This document shows positions 37,064 to 48,177 of a DNA stretch of 64,000 nt, piece after piece (position 1 is the first letter of the stretch; each line of letters begins with the position of its first letter). Source of the stretch: Chlamydoabsidia padenii (taxonomy: Eukaryota > Mucoromycota > Mucoromycetes > Mucorales > Cunninghamellaceae); the NCBI GenBank assembly GCA_025330725.1, contig JAIWND010000025.1, forward strand, positions 62,001 to 126,000. The letters run 5' to 3'. The notes under the pieces were generated by a model. The model was not told the origin of the DNA, did no database searches, and worked only from the letters and a program-made list of their open reading frames with translations. The position numbers and the translations under genes were made by a program.

Positions 37064-39210
37064 CTAAATGGCTACAGTAGGTAGAGATGGCATGGATGCA
37101 AAGATACTTTGGATACCTTGATTGTTTTGAGGTTGGAATCCTTGATTTCCATTGTAATCACGTACGGTCAATGAATCAGTCACGATAGTGAATGGACTTC
37201 CAGCATGGGCAGCACTAGTAAAAAGAGATTGAGTTTAGTATGATATATATATATATATAAATAAAAATAGGGTATCAAACTTACGGAGAATCTGGTACAG
37301 AAGGTCGCAGGATAAAGGTACGATCAAAAGAGTAAGGAGCCGCCTTTTCGTCTTCCTTGAATTCGCCGTGTATGGTTAAAATCAAACCAAGTGCTGTCTG
37401 ATGAGCATCTATTACAAAGTCCTTGGTATTGTTGTAATCATGAATGGTAGGAGGCAATCGCTGGAAAGTTTCCCCAATAGCTTCTGATCCAGTAATCAAT
37501 CCCTTTGAGCCTTGCTCTATAATCATGAATAAATAAAAAGATCATTAGACATCGAGTCAATATAAAAGATTCCATTCATTAAAAGCACATACTTTGATTT
37601 TTCAATTTGAGATTGCGATTAATACTTGTCCATTCCAAAGATTCATCATCCACCATCAGTTTCTTCTTTTCCCTTCGTTTGAGTTTGGTTTGACTACGGA
37701 GTCGTATCAAGGTCGACACTGAGAAGGTTGCTTGAGCATCATATATAGTTGCCAAATCCGATCGCTGATGACCATCAAACGCAGCAAAATAGCTGGTCAA
37801 AAAAGTCATAGCAGCCACCTGAGTCTGTTCGCTGTCAAAAAAGTTGTGTTTCGTATCCAAGGGCAACACCTTACCAGTCTTTTGAATCGCCTGTGCTTCT
37901 TCTTCAGACAACGCCACCGGTTGACCATCCAAAAGGGCCAGAGTAGGAAACCGTTTGACCATGTTCCTGAGATAACCACGAGCATGACCATACTTTTTGC
38001 ATTCCGACTCTACCAAAGGGTTACCGGCCATGATCAGTTCACGCAAATGAGGGAGTTTACCAGTACCAGACAAGGCTTCCAAACCTTCATAATTCTTGAT
38101 CTGGTTGCCTTGGAAAGAGATGTTTTGGACCAGTGGAAGGTATTGCGCCAAGGTGGAGATGGATTGGACGTTATGAAGTCGGTTATTGGCAAAGGACAAG
38201 GTGAGTACATCGTTTTGGAACATTTCGCCTGCCAGTTTCATCATGGCCGGTCCCACCACGGCGGATGCCCCATTGCTGCCAGGTGCTCGGATGCCCTTTT
38301 TCTTGAGGTAAGGATCGGTGTGCATGGATTCCAAATTCAAGTAGCCCATACTGCCATTCCATCTGGATTTCAAAAACGTGCGCAGGATATCCATCGTCGT
38401 TTCTTTTTGATTGGTGGCTGGTGTGGTAGGGTTGAATGGAGTGTTGTTGTTATTGTAAAGTTGAATATGAAGTTGTTGGGTCCCAAGCATGTAGCCATCC
38501 AGTCGAGTCAATATTCCTGCAATCACTTTTCCATTCACGGTCAAGAGCATGTCGGTTCCTTCCACTTTGCAATCCAAAGGCTGCCATTCCTTCTTTGACT
38601 TTATTTGTAAAAAGTTGATGACACCTGCTTCAGTTCCCGGTTCAAATCCTTGGACCTATTAAAAGACTAGTATTAGTTTGTGGACAAGATCCAAGTTTTG
38701 TTTGTTGTTGTCAGTCATTACCAATACATCCACCCGTTCTTCCACTGGTAAAGCAGGTGTGGGTTTTTTCCTACTGCCTCCATAAGGTGAGCTACGAAAA
38801 AATTAAAATAGAAAGTTAGTATAATAGACAAGAAGTAGGAGGAGGAGGGAGGTTTTGACTTGCAATCGTTTCGACTTTTTCTTCTTGGCTCTTCCATCCA
38901 TGGAGACATCGTCGTCTTCGTCCAAGTTACGCCGCGAGACAGGACTAGACGCAATGGTCACATTCTTCCCCAATCTTGCCCGAGCAGCCAAAGACATGCC
39001 ACCTTTACGTTTAGAGACAGATTTCCAACTTCCACCAGCGCCGGTTTGATCGAGATTGTCTTTTTTTGTTGTTGTCGCAGTAAAAGGATTCGTTATGGTC
39101 GAAGGTGTTTGATATTTCAATGGCATGGATCCGCCAAACATGGCAGCTAATCCTTTGGGTGCTTCTGTTGTTGTCGATTTCGTTGTGTCTTTTGATTGAT
39201 CAGGCACCAT
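37064..39210 (-). CDS. MEX67: mRNA export receptor Mex67/NXF1 (no UBA-like C-terminus)
   Basis: Predicted 620 residues from exons 39210-38864, 38791-38722, 38655-37593, 37516-37285 and 37214-37064. The N-terminal 115 residues are basic and disordered (SWKSVSKRKGG, AKKKKSKR). An RNA-binding region follows, then leucine-rich repeats (LTLSFANNRL, LVQNISFQGNQI, LRELIMAGNPLVE) and an NTF2-like domain (FLTSYFAAFDGHQR, YDAQATFS), which binds Mtr2/NXT1. The chain ends about 15 residues after the NTF2-like domain's DYNGNQGFQPQ, without the UBA-like TAP-C domain that normally binds FG nucleoporins. Intron 1 uses a GC donor (TT|GCAAGT after 38864). TTGAAACCCCGC lies 86 bases upstream. Confidence 0.9.
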
Positions 39211-39625
39211 GTCAATTATAAATATAAAAACGAAAGAAAGAGGAGGAAATAAAATTTGATCCCTAAAGAAGAGAAAAAAAAAAAAAAAAAACTAGTTGAA
39301 ACCCCGCTCGAAGCCACGATTTTAACATCCGTTTAATGCTTTCCATGTCAAGGAGATGATTTTAATTCCCACTATCCTGTGAACAAGGACATATTATATG
39401 AAATGATGGGCGTTTATGAATCAGGACCCAAAGTTTATTTATCCTGTTCAACAAGATGAGAATGTCACCTGAGCCAGCATCCTGTAAATCACCCAACATC
39501 ATGGTAGGGAAAAAAAAAAAAAAAACGCCAAATCTGATGTGGTTAAATATAAAAGCACCTTGTTTTATACTGTTTCCCTTTTCCTTTCCTTTTACTTTTA
39601 TTATTGTATCTTGTCTTTATAAAAA

Positions 39626-40004
39626 ATGCCACAATCGAAAACAACTCCAAACTATGATAATAAAAATGCGATCACCCCTGATTATGACCTATATCCTTCC
39701 TTGAATCGACATTTGATCAATGGAGATATACTTTCAATTCCCCCACCACCAGTTTATCATCAGATTGAGGTGGTCGATTCCATCGGCAGGACTCTTACTC
39801 CGACTCCTGTTGGCACTACGAATTTAAATTCCGACCATCTGCATGAATGGGACCTTTATCCTTCTGTTCTTAGAAAAGTAAGATATTTGATTCACTTGTT
39901 ACAAAGACTAATTATAATATTACATCTAGATAGAAAATTATGGCTCTGATAAAATGCGACAACACCTTCATGCCATGGAGACCTCTACCCATCAGTTAAA
40001 ATAA
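39626..40004 (+). CDS. Small unknown protein with repeated DLYPS motif
   Basis: Two exons (39626-39877, 39930-40004) give 108 residues. DLYPS occurs twice, in YDLYPSLNRHLI and WDLYPSVLRK, about 55 residues apart. A Pro-rich linker (SIPPPPVYHQ) lies between them. A second acceptor at 39933 would give a different C-terminus, so the last 24 residues are uncertain. There is no signal peptide or membrane span, and the family is not recognised. Confidence 0.5.
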
Positions 40005-40116
40005 AAACCACCTGTTATTTATTAATCAAAGATACACAAAAAAAGATCTAAACTATATATAATTTACCACTATGCTATGTGTTACTACTAATTACACACT
40101 AAACTGATTCACTGGT

Positions 40117-40567
40117 TTATCCATTCAGAGTATAACTTTCTGATGTCTTGAGTTGTTGAGTAGCCAAAGATTGTTGTTGAGATCCACGTCGTAAGAAAGA
40201 AGGCAGAGACCAACGATCTGATCGGTTAACTGAAGAAGATAATGAGGAAGAACTCTTATCATGAAGATAGTCACCGTCAATATAGATAGAGTTGTAGTAA
40301 TCCCGGTCGTGTGATTCGAATTGTGATTGAGCCATACGTCGTTTGGTATATTGGTCTACATGTCGCAAATCGTATCTTCGTTTAATCTTTTCTATAAATC
40401 CAACCATTAAATACAATATCAAAATAAGAGAGAGAAACTGTAAAGAAAGAGAGAAAAAAAGAGAAAAGTGAACTTGACCCGGTTCATGTATGTATGGTAA
40501 TCCCCGCTTACCTGCTTTGGAATGGATCATCACCTTGTTGGGACCCACCCAATCAATACCATTATTC
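40117..40567 (-). CDS. Small basic/Ser-rich protein, 5' end unresolved
   Basis: Exons 40567-40512 and 40391-40117 join in phase 1. They give NNGIDWVGPNKVMIHSK followed by EKIKRRYDLRHVDQYTKRR and a Ser-rich tail ([13 protein letters not shown]) ending YTLNG. If the intron is retained, the frame stays open and adds a membrane-like span (LSLILILYLMVGF) just before the basic segment, so an isoform with a transmembrane anchor is possible. The exon at 40567 enters in phase 2, so at least one upstream exon is missing; I could not place it. Confidence 0.4.
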
Positions 40568-41229
40568 CTAAATATGTAGGATAAACAATAACAACAGTCA
40601 TATATTCAATATTAATAACAATCCTGCCAAACCACACCATATCGTACCATTTATAACATATCAATCCTAGAGTCACATACCTATCATCAAAACTGGTTTA
40701 TCCCCCCCCTTTAACAGCAAGTTGAATATCATTTAAACATTAGTCAATATCAATACTTGTATCTTTCTTTTCAAAAACAAAAAGTTACTTTTTACTTTTT
40801 TGTTTTTCTTTTTGGTGAGTGAAATAGATGCTGAGTAAGGTAGTATCGTTCTGCCAATGTCGCTGAGCAATTAAAAGAATATTAAGAATTCCCGACATGG
40901 GTGCCACTTGATGAAAACCAAGTACTCGTTCTTGTTGTAGTTAGTGAGTTGTTGCAGTAATATAATATAATAGGTAGGTCGGTTTTATTGTTAAAGGTGT
41001 TTCCATTAGTGTGAATCAAGAAGAAATGTCAAAGAGAGAAGAGTGACAAAGTAATGTCGGTATTTGAAATAAATGAAGGCTACTTTTATGTGAGGCGTGA
41101 GATCCAAAAATAGTCTCAATTAAACTTTTTTGATGGGCCTCCTTTTATTTTATTTTTTTAAAAAAAAAAGTCCTTTGATTCCAATCCTTTTCTTTCTCTT
41201 TCTTCTTCTCTTCTTCATTGACCGATATC
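40568..41229. other. Intergenic, no gene seen
   Basis: This covers the upstream region of the CYSTM gene. It is AT-rich with a T/A block at 41145-41168. The missing first exon of the minus-strand neighbour may lie here, but no candidate has a clean start and splice. Confidence 0.4.
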
Positions 41230-41743
41230 ATGTCCAACAACAATTACTCCTACCCTCCTCCTCAACAAGGTCAATACTATCCTCCTCCTCAACAAGGTAG
41301 TTATGGTGCTCCTCCTCAAGGATATGGTGCTCCTCCTCCCGGTGGTCAATACTATGCTCCAGCGTAAGTATACATACATTATACCTAACCAAAAAAAAAA
41401 AAAAAAAAAAACATATTGACATACTCTCTCTTTATTTGTAGTCCTCCTCCTCAAACCATTCTTGTCCAACAACAGCCTCAAAAACATGATGATTCTTCCT
41501 GCTGTTGGGGTTGGTAAGTAAAACGGTTAAATATATTGTGTGTGATTTTTTGCTAACCATTAACGTGTCTATATCAAATTATAAAAGCTTGGCTGCAAGT
41601 AAGTAAAAAGTGATTACCAGGAAAAACACGCTGTCGGCCATTGAATGGTCTTTTTTTTTTTTTTTTTTTTGTGTTGCTTTGATTAACCTCTTCTTTCTTC
41701 TTTTATAGTGTGTTTCTGTTGTGCTTTGGATGCTCTTTGTTAA
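41230..41743 (+). CDS. CYSTM cysteine-rich tail protein
   Basis: Predicted 83 residues from four exons: 41230-41363, 41442-41513, 41588-41598 (11 bases) and 41709-41743. The N-terminal 60 residues are Pro/Gln/Tyr/Gly-rich (repeats of PPPQQG and YGAPP). The C-terminus is a Cys-rich membrane-associated module beginning SSCCWG and ending CFCCALDALC, the CYSTM signature. CYSTM proteins are tail-anchored plasma-membrane proteins linked to stress and metal tolerance in fungi and plants. The 11-base exon 3 encodes the CLAA core and is required to keep frame and motif. Confidence 0.85.
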
Positions 41744-42094
41744 AAATGAAATTATCATTTGTCTACTCCCTTGATTACCTTACCCCCTTACTTAATATTA
41801 TTATTATTCCTCTTCTTTCCCCCCTCTATTTTGATCACCCTTCATCATGTAACACACACTTCTTTTCTTCATCATCATTTTTTTTTTTTATATATACGTT
41901 GCTTATTATAATGACTTTATTTTTTAACCTTGGTAATAAACATATATGCAAATGCAAAGCAAATAAAATAAAATACACGTTCCAAAGTCAGGGACAAAAG
42001 TGACCAAATTGGGAGAAGCGGGATTTAAAATATAAAACCTTCTTGGCTCTCTCTTTTTTCTTTGCGGGACTTTTTTGTTTCGTTATTGGAATAA

Positions 42095-43128
42095 ATGGAC
42101 TCTTCTTCAAACACAACCACTGGAAAAAAGCGTAAGTATGACGAATAGATGGGTATAACAAATACACACATTTTATTCACTTTTCTATAGGATCATTCAC
42201 AGAAACTGATAATGGGGTCCAAGTGCCAAGTAAAGCCAACTTTGACTTTATACCTACTCTCTTGCCTCACCAAAACATGTTTAACATTGACACTCATCCT
42301 TCCAAATGGAGTGCCTCTTCACTCACTCTACGATATCAACAACAACTCAAGGCAAGAAAGCAACTCAACAGCGCATGTCACACTCGATCTTTAACACCGT
42401 CCCATTCAACACCACCATCCGCGCTTTCTTCTTCTCCCGCCAAGCATTGGCCAGCAGCAACTACTTTGGTACCTACTTGGACTGATTATCTTTACCATCG
42501 GTCACTCTCCAGCACCATCATGGGTTACATACAACTCATTTGTAACATAATAATCTTGTCTACGGTGGGATATATCTTAATTCAACTGATATGGACCCTT
42601 CAACAGGATTTCCAAATAAAGGCAGATGAATATACCAACGGTAAGTAGTATCCATCATCATATATAACCCAACTCATCTTCTTTTTATGTGATAAGCCTT
42701 GATTCAGGAAATACAAAGCTGTGCTCATCAATACAAGATTAATATGTGTCATCCAGAAACCAGGGTACCGGCTCTTGAAAAGAAATGTGAAGCTTGGCTG
42801 TCTTGCAGTAATAGGGGACCCTCACAGGTGACAAAGTAAGTAGTCCATTAAGACATTATAATGTAATCCCAATTAATGAATCAAAAAAAAAAAAAAAAAA
42901 AAAAAAAAATAGGGCCAAAGTATCTGCTGAAACTATTGCGGAAATCTTCAACAGCTTCTTTGATGCATTATCTTACAAGACCATGGTAGGTAATTCGAAT
43001 AAATAATACTGTTTTAATATTAACTCTACTTTATATAGATCTTCTTTACATTCATGACAGTTGGTTACTTGATAGTCTCAACCTTCACCTTCCGATTCTT
43101 CAAATCACGCCATCATCACCCTTCATAA
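42095..43128 (+). CDS. BRL1: Brl1/Brr6 nuclear-envelope protein
   Basis: Predicted 262 residues from exons 42095-42131, 42191-42640, 42697-42835, 42913-42985 and 43039-43128. It has the Brr6/Brl1 'disulfide bridge nucleocytoplasmic transport' layout. A first membrane span (YIQLICNIIILSTVGYILIQ) is followed by a lumenal segment with paired Cys (SCAHQY, NMCHPE, KKCEAWLSCSN) and NRGPS. A second span (FFTFMTVGYLIVSTFTF) ends in a His-rich tail. Brl1 acts in membrane fusion during nuclear pore assembly. The acceptor before exon 4 is preceded by a 27-A run rather than pyrimidines. GCGGGATTTAAA lies 66 bases upstream (42018-42029). Confidence 0.87.
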
Positions 43129-43931
43129 CAATAGTATCCCCTTTTTGATTTTAACTTTTTACCCCCTCTCCAATATTGTATTATAATCACCCCAACCATC
43201 ATATGTAATAAAATATTCATCTACTTTTCAACATCCTGACTGATCAAGTCGTCTTGGACGGGGTTTGAAATGGTGTCGGCATACAGTATAAACTACACTG
43301 CTTCCAACAAGTAATGTCACAGCCAATCAAAAATCAATGTCACTCTCATTTGAAAATAATGTCATTGGCCAGCTGGTGTGGTAATGTTTGATGAAAGGTA
43401 ACCAAATAGATGAAAATGCCTTGGGTAATTTTGTCGAATGGGTCGGACTAGACAGAAAACACACCCTCTCACTTTTTGACGCACCAAAAAAAAAAAAGGA
43501 CACCTTCCATGACTTTTGTGTTCTTTTTCATGTTGATACAAAAAGACTATGATGTCTTTGACTAGGCATGAACCCAGCCCTTCAGGCATTGTGTCGGGGG
43601 TTGAATGTCAAGATAAAGTCGTTGGCTGGCCAAGCCACACCTTCCACAGTGTGAGCGGAGGCCAGCCCAATCTCTCCCGTATAATTTGAGTGTAAAATTT
43701 TTTCACTCCTTGCTTTTCTTCTTCCTCTTTCCACTTTATAACTAACTTGACAGGTAGGTAAAGGATGACTTTATGGTCCGCCACTAGAAGAAGAAGAAGA
43801 AGAAGAAAAAAAGAACTAGATATATTAAGAATAATGTATACTTTTTGATTCTATTCGCTAACCATTCTTCTGTTTTGATGGATTTCCCCTTCCCCCCCCT
43901 TTTTTTTTAATGGGTTGGTCTTTATTATAGA
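43129..43931. other. Intergenic and eL21 5' UTR
   Basis: Elements CGGGGTTTGAA (43259-43269) and CGGGGGTTGAA (43595-43605) lie here. A likely 5' UTR intron of the eL21 gene runs 43754-43930, with donor CAG|GTAGGT and acceptor TTATAG directly before the start codon context. Confidence 0.5.
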
Positions 43932-44013
43932 ATGCCTCACTCGTTCGGTCGTACGTATCAAAAAAAATAATAATAATCTTCACTGGCAACAAACAATATC
44001 ATCATAACTCATC

Positions 44014-44050
<37 letters not shown>

Positions 44051-44671
44051 GTAGTCCGTGCTCGTACCCGCCACATGTTCTCCCGTAACTTCCGGGAACA
44101 TGGTGCCATTCCTTTGTCTACCTACTTGAAGACTTACAAGGTTGGAGATATTGTTGATATCAAGGCCAACGCTGCTGTCCAAAAGGGTATGCCCCACAAG
44201 TTCTACCACGGGTAAGTCCAAAAAAAAAAAAAAAAAAAGTGAGGGGGGGGGAATACATACTTTATACTCATCCTCTTATATATAAATCTAATCTAGTCGT
44301 ACTGGTGTTGTCTATAACGTCACCAAGTCTGCTGTCGGTGTGATCATCTACAAGAAGGTTGGTAGCCGTTACATGGAAAAGCGTGTGAACCTCCGCATCG
44401 AACATGTCAAGCACTCCAAGTGCCGTCAAGAATTCTTGGATCGCGTCAAGGAAAACGCTCAAAAGAAGATCGAAGCTCGTGCTGCTGGAAGTAAGTGATA
44501 TTTAGGATTGGGGTCAAGTTGAACATTTAACTCATTTGTCTTGTCTTTCTTCTTATAGCCAAGGTTAACCTCAAGCGTATCCCTGTCCAACCTCGTAACG
44601 CTCGTCACGTCTCCACTGCTGACAACGTCCCTCAAACCATCACTGCCATTCCTTACGAAACTCTTTTGTAA
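43932..44671 (+). CDS. RPL21: 60S ribosomal protein eL21
   Basis: Exactly 160 residues, the usual eL21 length, from exons 43932-43950, 44055-44211, 44297-44490 and 44559-44671. Conserved blocks are [67 protein letters not shown] and the C-terminal RIPVQPR. It belongs to the large subunit near the central protuberance. Codon use is strongly biased to C-ending synonymous codons (AAG, GTC, GCT) compared with neighbours, as expected for high expression. An intron splits the coding region after the sixth codon, and a probable second intron lies in the 5' UTR. Confidence 0.97.
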
Positions 44672-45013
44672 AAAATGGAACTAGTCCTGTTTGTTAGTCG
44701 TAGCTATTTGTGGCATTCTCCTTCTCTCTTTTTTTTTTGTATGTATCATCTCTCCTTATGTTGATTTATGAATAAAGAAAAGGCTTTTTTTATATATATA
44801 ATGTGGACTTTATTGATACTGATTGGTGATAATTGGAATAAGAGGGGGGAATTGATTGTCTTTATGCACTACATTCGTAGTACACACATCTTGCATAATA
44901 CAGATGGATAATGAAATGGAGATGGGAACAATGAATATATCTCACTACTATAAATAATGGACTTGTTGGCAGATTCTTTTTATATATACATTTTATCAAA
45001 CGCAACACTCAAA

Positions 45014-45193
45014 ATGAAATTTCCCTCCATCTCTCTTCTTCAAGTATTCATGTGCCTGGCTCTCTTTAGCATGGTCAACGGCGCCTTGGCCCAGTGTCGC
45101 GGGGAAAACGAACTTTGTGGTCTTAATGACCATTGCTGCTCACATATCTGTCGCTTTGTTCCATTTTATGGTGGTGTTTGTCGTCCTAACTAG
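45014..45193 (+). CDS. Secreted knottin-like cysteine-rich peptide
   Basis: Intronless, 59 residues. A signal peptide of about 26 residues ends ALA before a Gln. The mature part of about 33 residues has six Cys in the order C-x6-C-x5-CC-x3-C-x9-C, the inhibitor cystine knot arrangement. Knottins are extracellular and act as protease inhibitors, antimicrobials or channel blockers; activity here is unknown. An in-frame upstream Met (44957) would disrupt the signal peptide, so 45014 is preferred. The gene is isolated in gene-poor DNA, with the second secreted Cys-rich gene about 2.5 kb downstream. Confidence 0.75.
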   Translation: MKFPSISLLQVFMCLALFSMVNGALAQCRGENELCGLNDHCCSHICRFVPFYGGVCRPN

Positions 45194-47676
45194 ATAAATG
45201 TACATGTAAATTGCGTTCATAATAGATAGTAGATGCAAGGGACCATTTTAGGCATTAATGCCTAGTGAATTTAAATCCCGCTCATGATCAAAATAAAACC
45301 AAAGATTGATGTTCAATAGAGAAAGAAAACAAACAACCCATTACCCCCCTCCTCGTCACTTTTGCTTCCACTCAATGATATAGATGTCCATTGTCAACAA
45401 AGACACTTAAAAAAATCACCAACCTGCACTCAACCTTGATCGATTCGACATGATTGATACTCGTCAGCGTACTAACTATGATATATATTATAGTAATTGA
45501 CTAACACTTCTTTATATAATTACTCATTTACGATGTAAGAACAGTATGGGGAGCGAATGCACCACTTTATACAGCAAAACACCATCTCTCAATTGAAACG
45601 AAAACACCAATACTCATATATTGTACACTATATATCCACATCGCACCATGTCTTTATACTTCTAAACGTCAACAAAACTTCTCCCAACAAAAGAAAAACT
45701 GGCGCTAATCCGTCTATTCGACAAGTCATGACGGACGTTATGTGGATCAACTTTGGAGCGGGGGACAAAAGTAAAGTCAGCTTGAACAACAGTATTTGCA
45801 TAATCGAAATCATCATGGCGCGGACTGGGTAAGAGATACAAATCGTAGAATGGATCATGATTCTCATCATTCTATATATGAACTTTGTCTAGATTCCCAC
45901 TTTCTTTGGACATCATACCAGCATCGGATACAACAACAGCCACCACACCAGAAGCAGTTAGGGTCAAGTACAACAGTAAAGAAAGGGATATGGTCATCGA
46001 TCGTATCAATGTTGGATGGTCTTGCTTTAATCGATACCTTTCCATAGTCTGATGGCATTAGCTATATCAGGATGCAACAAGGCTTCAACATAATATGGAA
46101 TCGACACAAATCAAGTTCTTTGGATTCTTCTATTGGGGCATGTTTTGTCTCTCACCTACAGCCTTGTGTCTCACCTTTATCTCAGCATATGATTACAACA
46201 ACAGCCTTTGGCCTTTTATCTAGACAAAAAGTACTGTACAGGTAAGGTACTCCATTACAATAGAAGACTGAACAGTCGATCAATAATGTCCCACACTCTA
46301 CTTTTTTTTGGGGGGAGGCAAAGTCGTTTATGGAACTGGTGTTTATAGGAATACTATCTGGCTCTACCTTGTCTCCAACCCTCTATCAAGATCAACAAAC
46401 ACGATATCCTACTATGACATTGTTTGGATAAAGCTCAATAATAACAACAAAAAGGCACCAATCGCCATTATCCTGAATCTTACCCACCTATTCTCTAATC
46501 ACCTGGATTCGATGAGCCTATCATCTCTACACCTTCGTACCACAAAACTGACTCATCTATGACCATCAAAATGTATAACAGAAGGGTACACTTGTATCTT
46601 ATTAACTAATACAACTGATGCTTCGCGTGGTGGTCCACTAGTTCTAATCCCGTTTTGGTCCTACATCATGCAAGTCCGTTAATTCCGTCTACATCTTAAA
46701 TTATTCAGCACTCGAGGAAGGGCACGGGAAAAAAAAACCTCCGAGTACCATCATGCAACGAGCCAAGTGAAAACATACACACACATGGTAAGTGTAACAT
46801 TGCTAAAAGATATTGACGCTTCTTTTTGCATAGTACAACCAACATTCAGGTACGACTTTTTGGCGGGACCGGGCTCACTATCAACCTTGTTACGAAGCAA
46901 CTGCAATTACAATGGCCTCTTACAATAATCGATCCAAAGCAAATAATGGAAGTGAATCCTTACTGTCATATCACCTATTACAATGATATATACAGGGAAT
47001 TTATGTATGGGCACGTTGGAAGCATCTACAGTGTTTTAACTTGAAACTGGGACATAGTCGGGTTTTTAATAGCGGGGAGTAAAAATTGGGACGAAGTCTA
47101 TTTTTTTTTTTTTTGGGACGATATACAGTTGAAACACTGGATCGAGATTAAATATAATATAATAGTATAGATTATCATTATTACTGTAGCATTGTCTATA
47201 TAGATTTTAATAAAATGTAATTGGTGTGTTAACAAATGATTGTGCCTTATGATGACTAGTGTAAAATAGCGTTGATGGGATAATGGTAGAAAAGCTTATA
47301 AACGATCGATATAAACTTTATACAGGATGCGATCAAGTCCGACCACTGTGCGACAAGGGATAAAAGACTCTAGTCAACGTAAAATGTTTCACTAGACTAT
47401 TATGTGATATGATACACAGTATGGCTGTGCTGTCCTCGGCTCTGATGATAAACCATATGGATTTCTGCAAGTGAGCTTCTATAATTATCCTTTTCTATTA
47501 CTTATTTGGGTAGGTGATTCGGTGGTTTAATAGTTGCATGGATGGTGATTCAATAGTACAGGCAAGCCATACGGATATTTGCCCGGCGCGATGAAAAGAA
47601 AAAAAAAACATATAAAAAGGCCAGTTTTGATCATGTACACTCAAGTTTTTTTTTTATATATATATCATACATAACC
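45194..47676. other. Gene-poor region with exon-like fragments
   Basis: No complete gene could be built. One plausible splice joins 45728-45829 to 45892-46050, giving MTDVMWINFGAGDKSK and later DIIPASDTTT. A hydrophobic stretch follows at 46095-46223 (FFGFFYWGMFCLSPTALCLTF). Further open segments lie at 46308-46562 and 46839-47043. They could be exons of an unknown membrane protein or remnants of one. A TTTAAATCCCGC element is at 45270-45281. Confidence 0.35.
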
Positions 47677-48177
47677 ATGTTCAAATCTACTGCTGCTCTC
47701 TTGATTGCCTCTCTCTCTATGATTTCTTTGGCCGCTGCTGGTGGTGACTATGCCAAATGCGAAACTTCCGATGGTAGTCCCTGGGCTTATGACTGTAGCA
47801 ATGCCCTGAACGAATTGAACAAATCCAAGTGCTACGAAGTAAGGTGGAGAAAGAAAAAATTTGATACATTTTCTGATTATTATTTTTTTGACTAGTTGAA
47901 TGCTCAATCTTCTGGTTGTAAGAACATCATTTCTTATGGTACCTGTACTGTCGCTGTATGTGTCGATGACAACTTTGTTTTCAATGATCCTCAAGTCCCC
48001 GGTCAATTCATTTATGATAATGGTTACAAGTTGCTTGATGCCTGTGGTTGTAGCAGCGATAATTGCAAGGTGGGTGGATACTACCATGTGGATGATGCCC
48101 AGGGCGAAGGTGGTAGTGCTCACGGTTGTATCGCTACTGGTATGACTTATGCTCATGTTGAATTCATCAAGCATTAA
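47677..48177 (+). CDS. Small secreted Cys-rich protein (Hce2/Ecp2-like?)
   Basis: Predicted 147 residues from exons 47677-47838 and 47896-48177. A signal peptide (MFKSTAALLIASLSMISL) is cleaved near AAAGG. The mature protein has ten Cys. Landmarks DCSNALNEL, IISYGTCTVAVC, a GYKLLDAC helix and a late HGC resemble the Hce2/Ecp2 effector fold (DC...YGTC...C), also related in layout to small killer-type secreted proteins. This is pattern resemblance only. Codon use is biased, with many Cys encoded by TGT, suggesting good expression. A TATA-like TATAAAA lies about 60 bases upstream. Confidence 0.65.

Noticed and set aside
37732..38598. Long antisense open frame (288 codons) opposite Mex67
   Set aside because: It mirrors a conserved LRR/NTF2 coding exon; its own translation shows no domain and a His/Arg-rich shadow composition.
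38630..38660. GGTTCAAATCC, a perfect tRNA B-box-like sequence
   Set aside because: It lies inside Mex67 exon 3 in a continuous coding frame, with no A box or acceptor stem around it.
43790..43810. (AGA)n run as a possible coding repeat
   Set aside because: It lies inside the proposed 5' UTR intron of eL21 with no open frame continuing.
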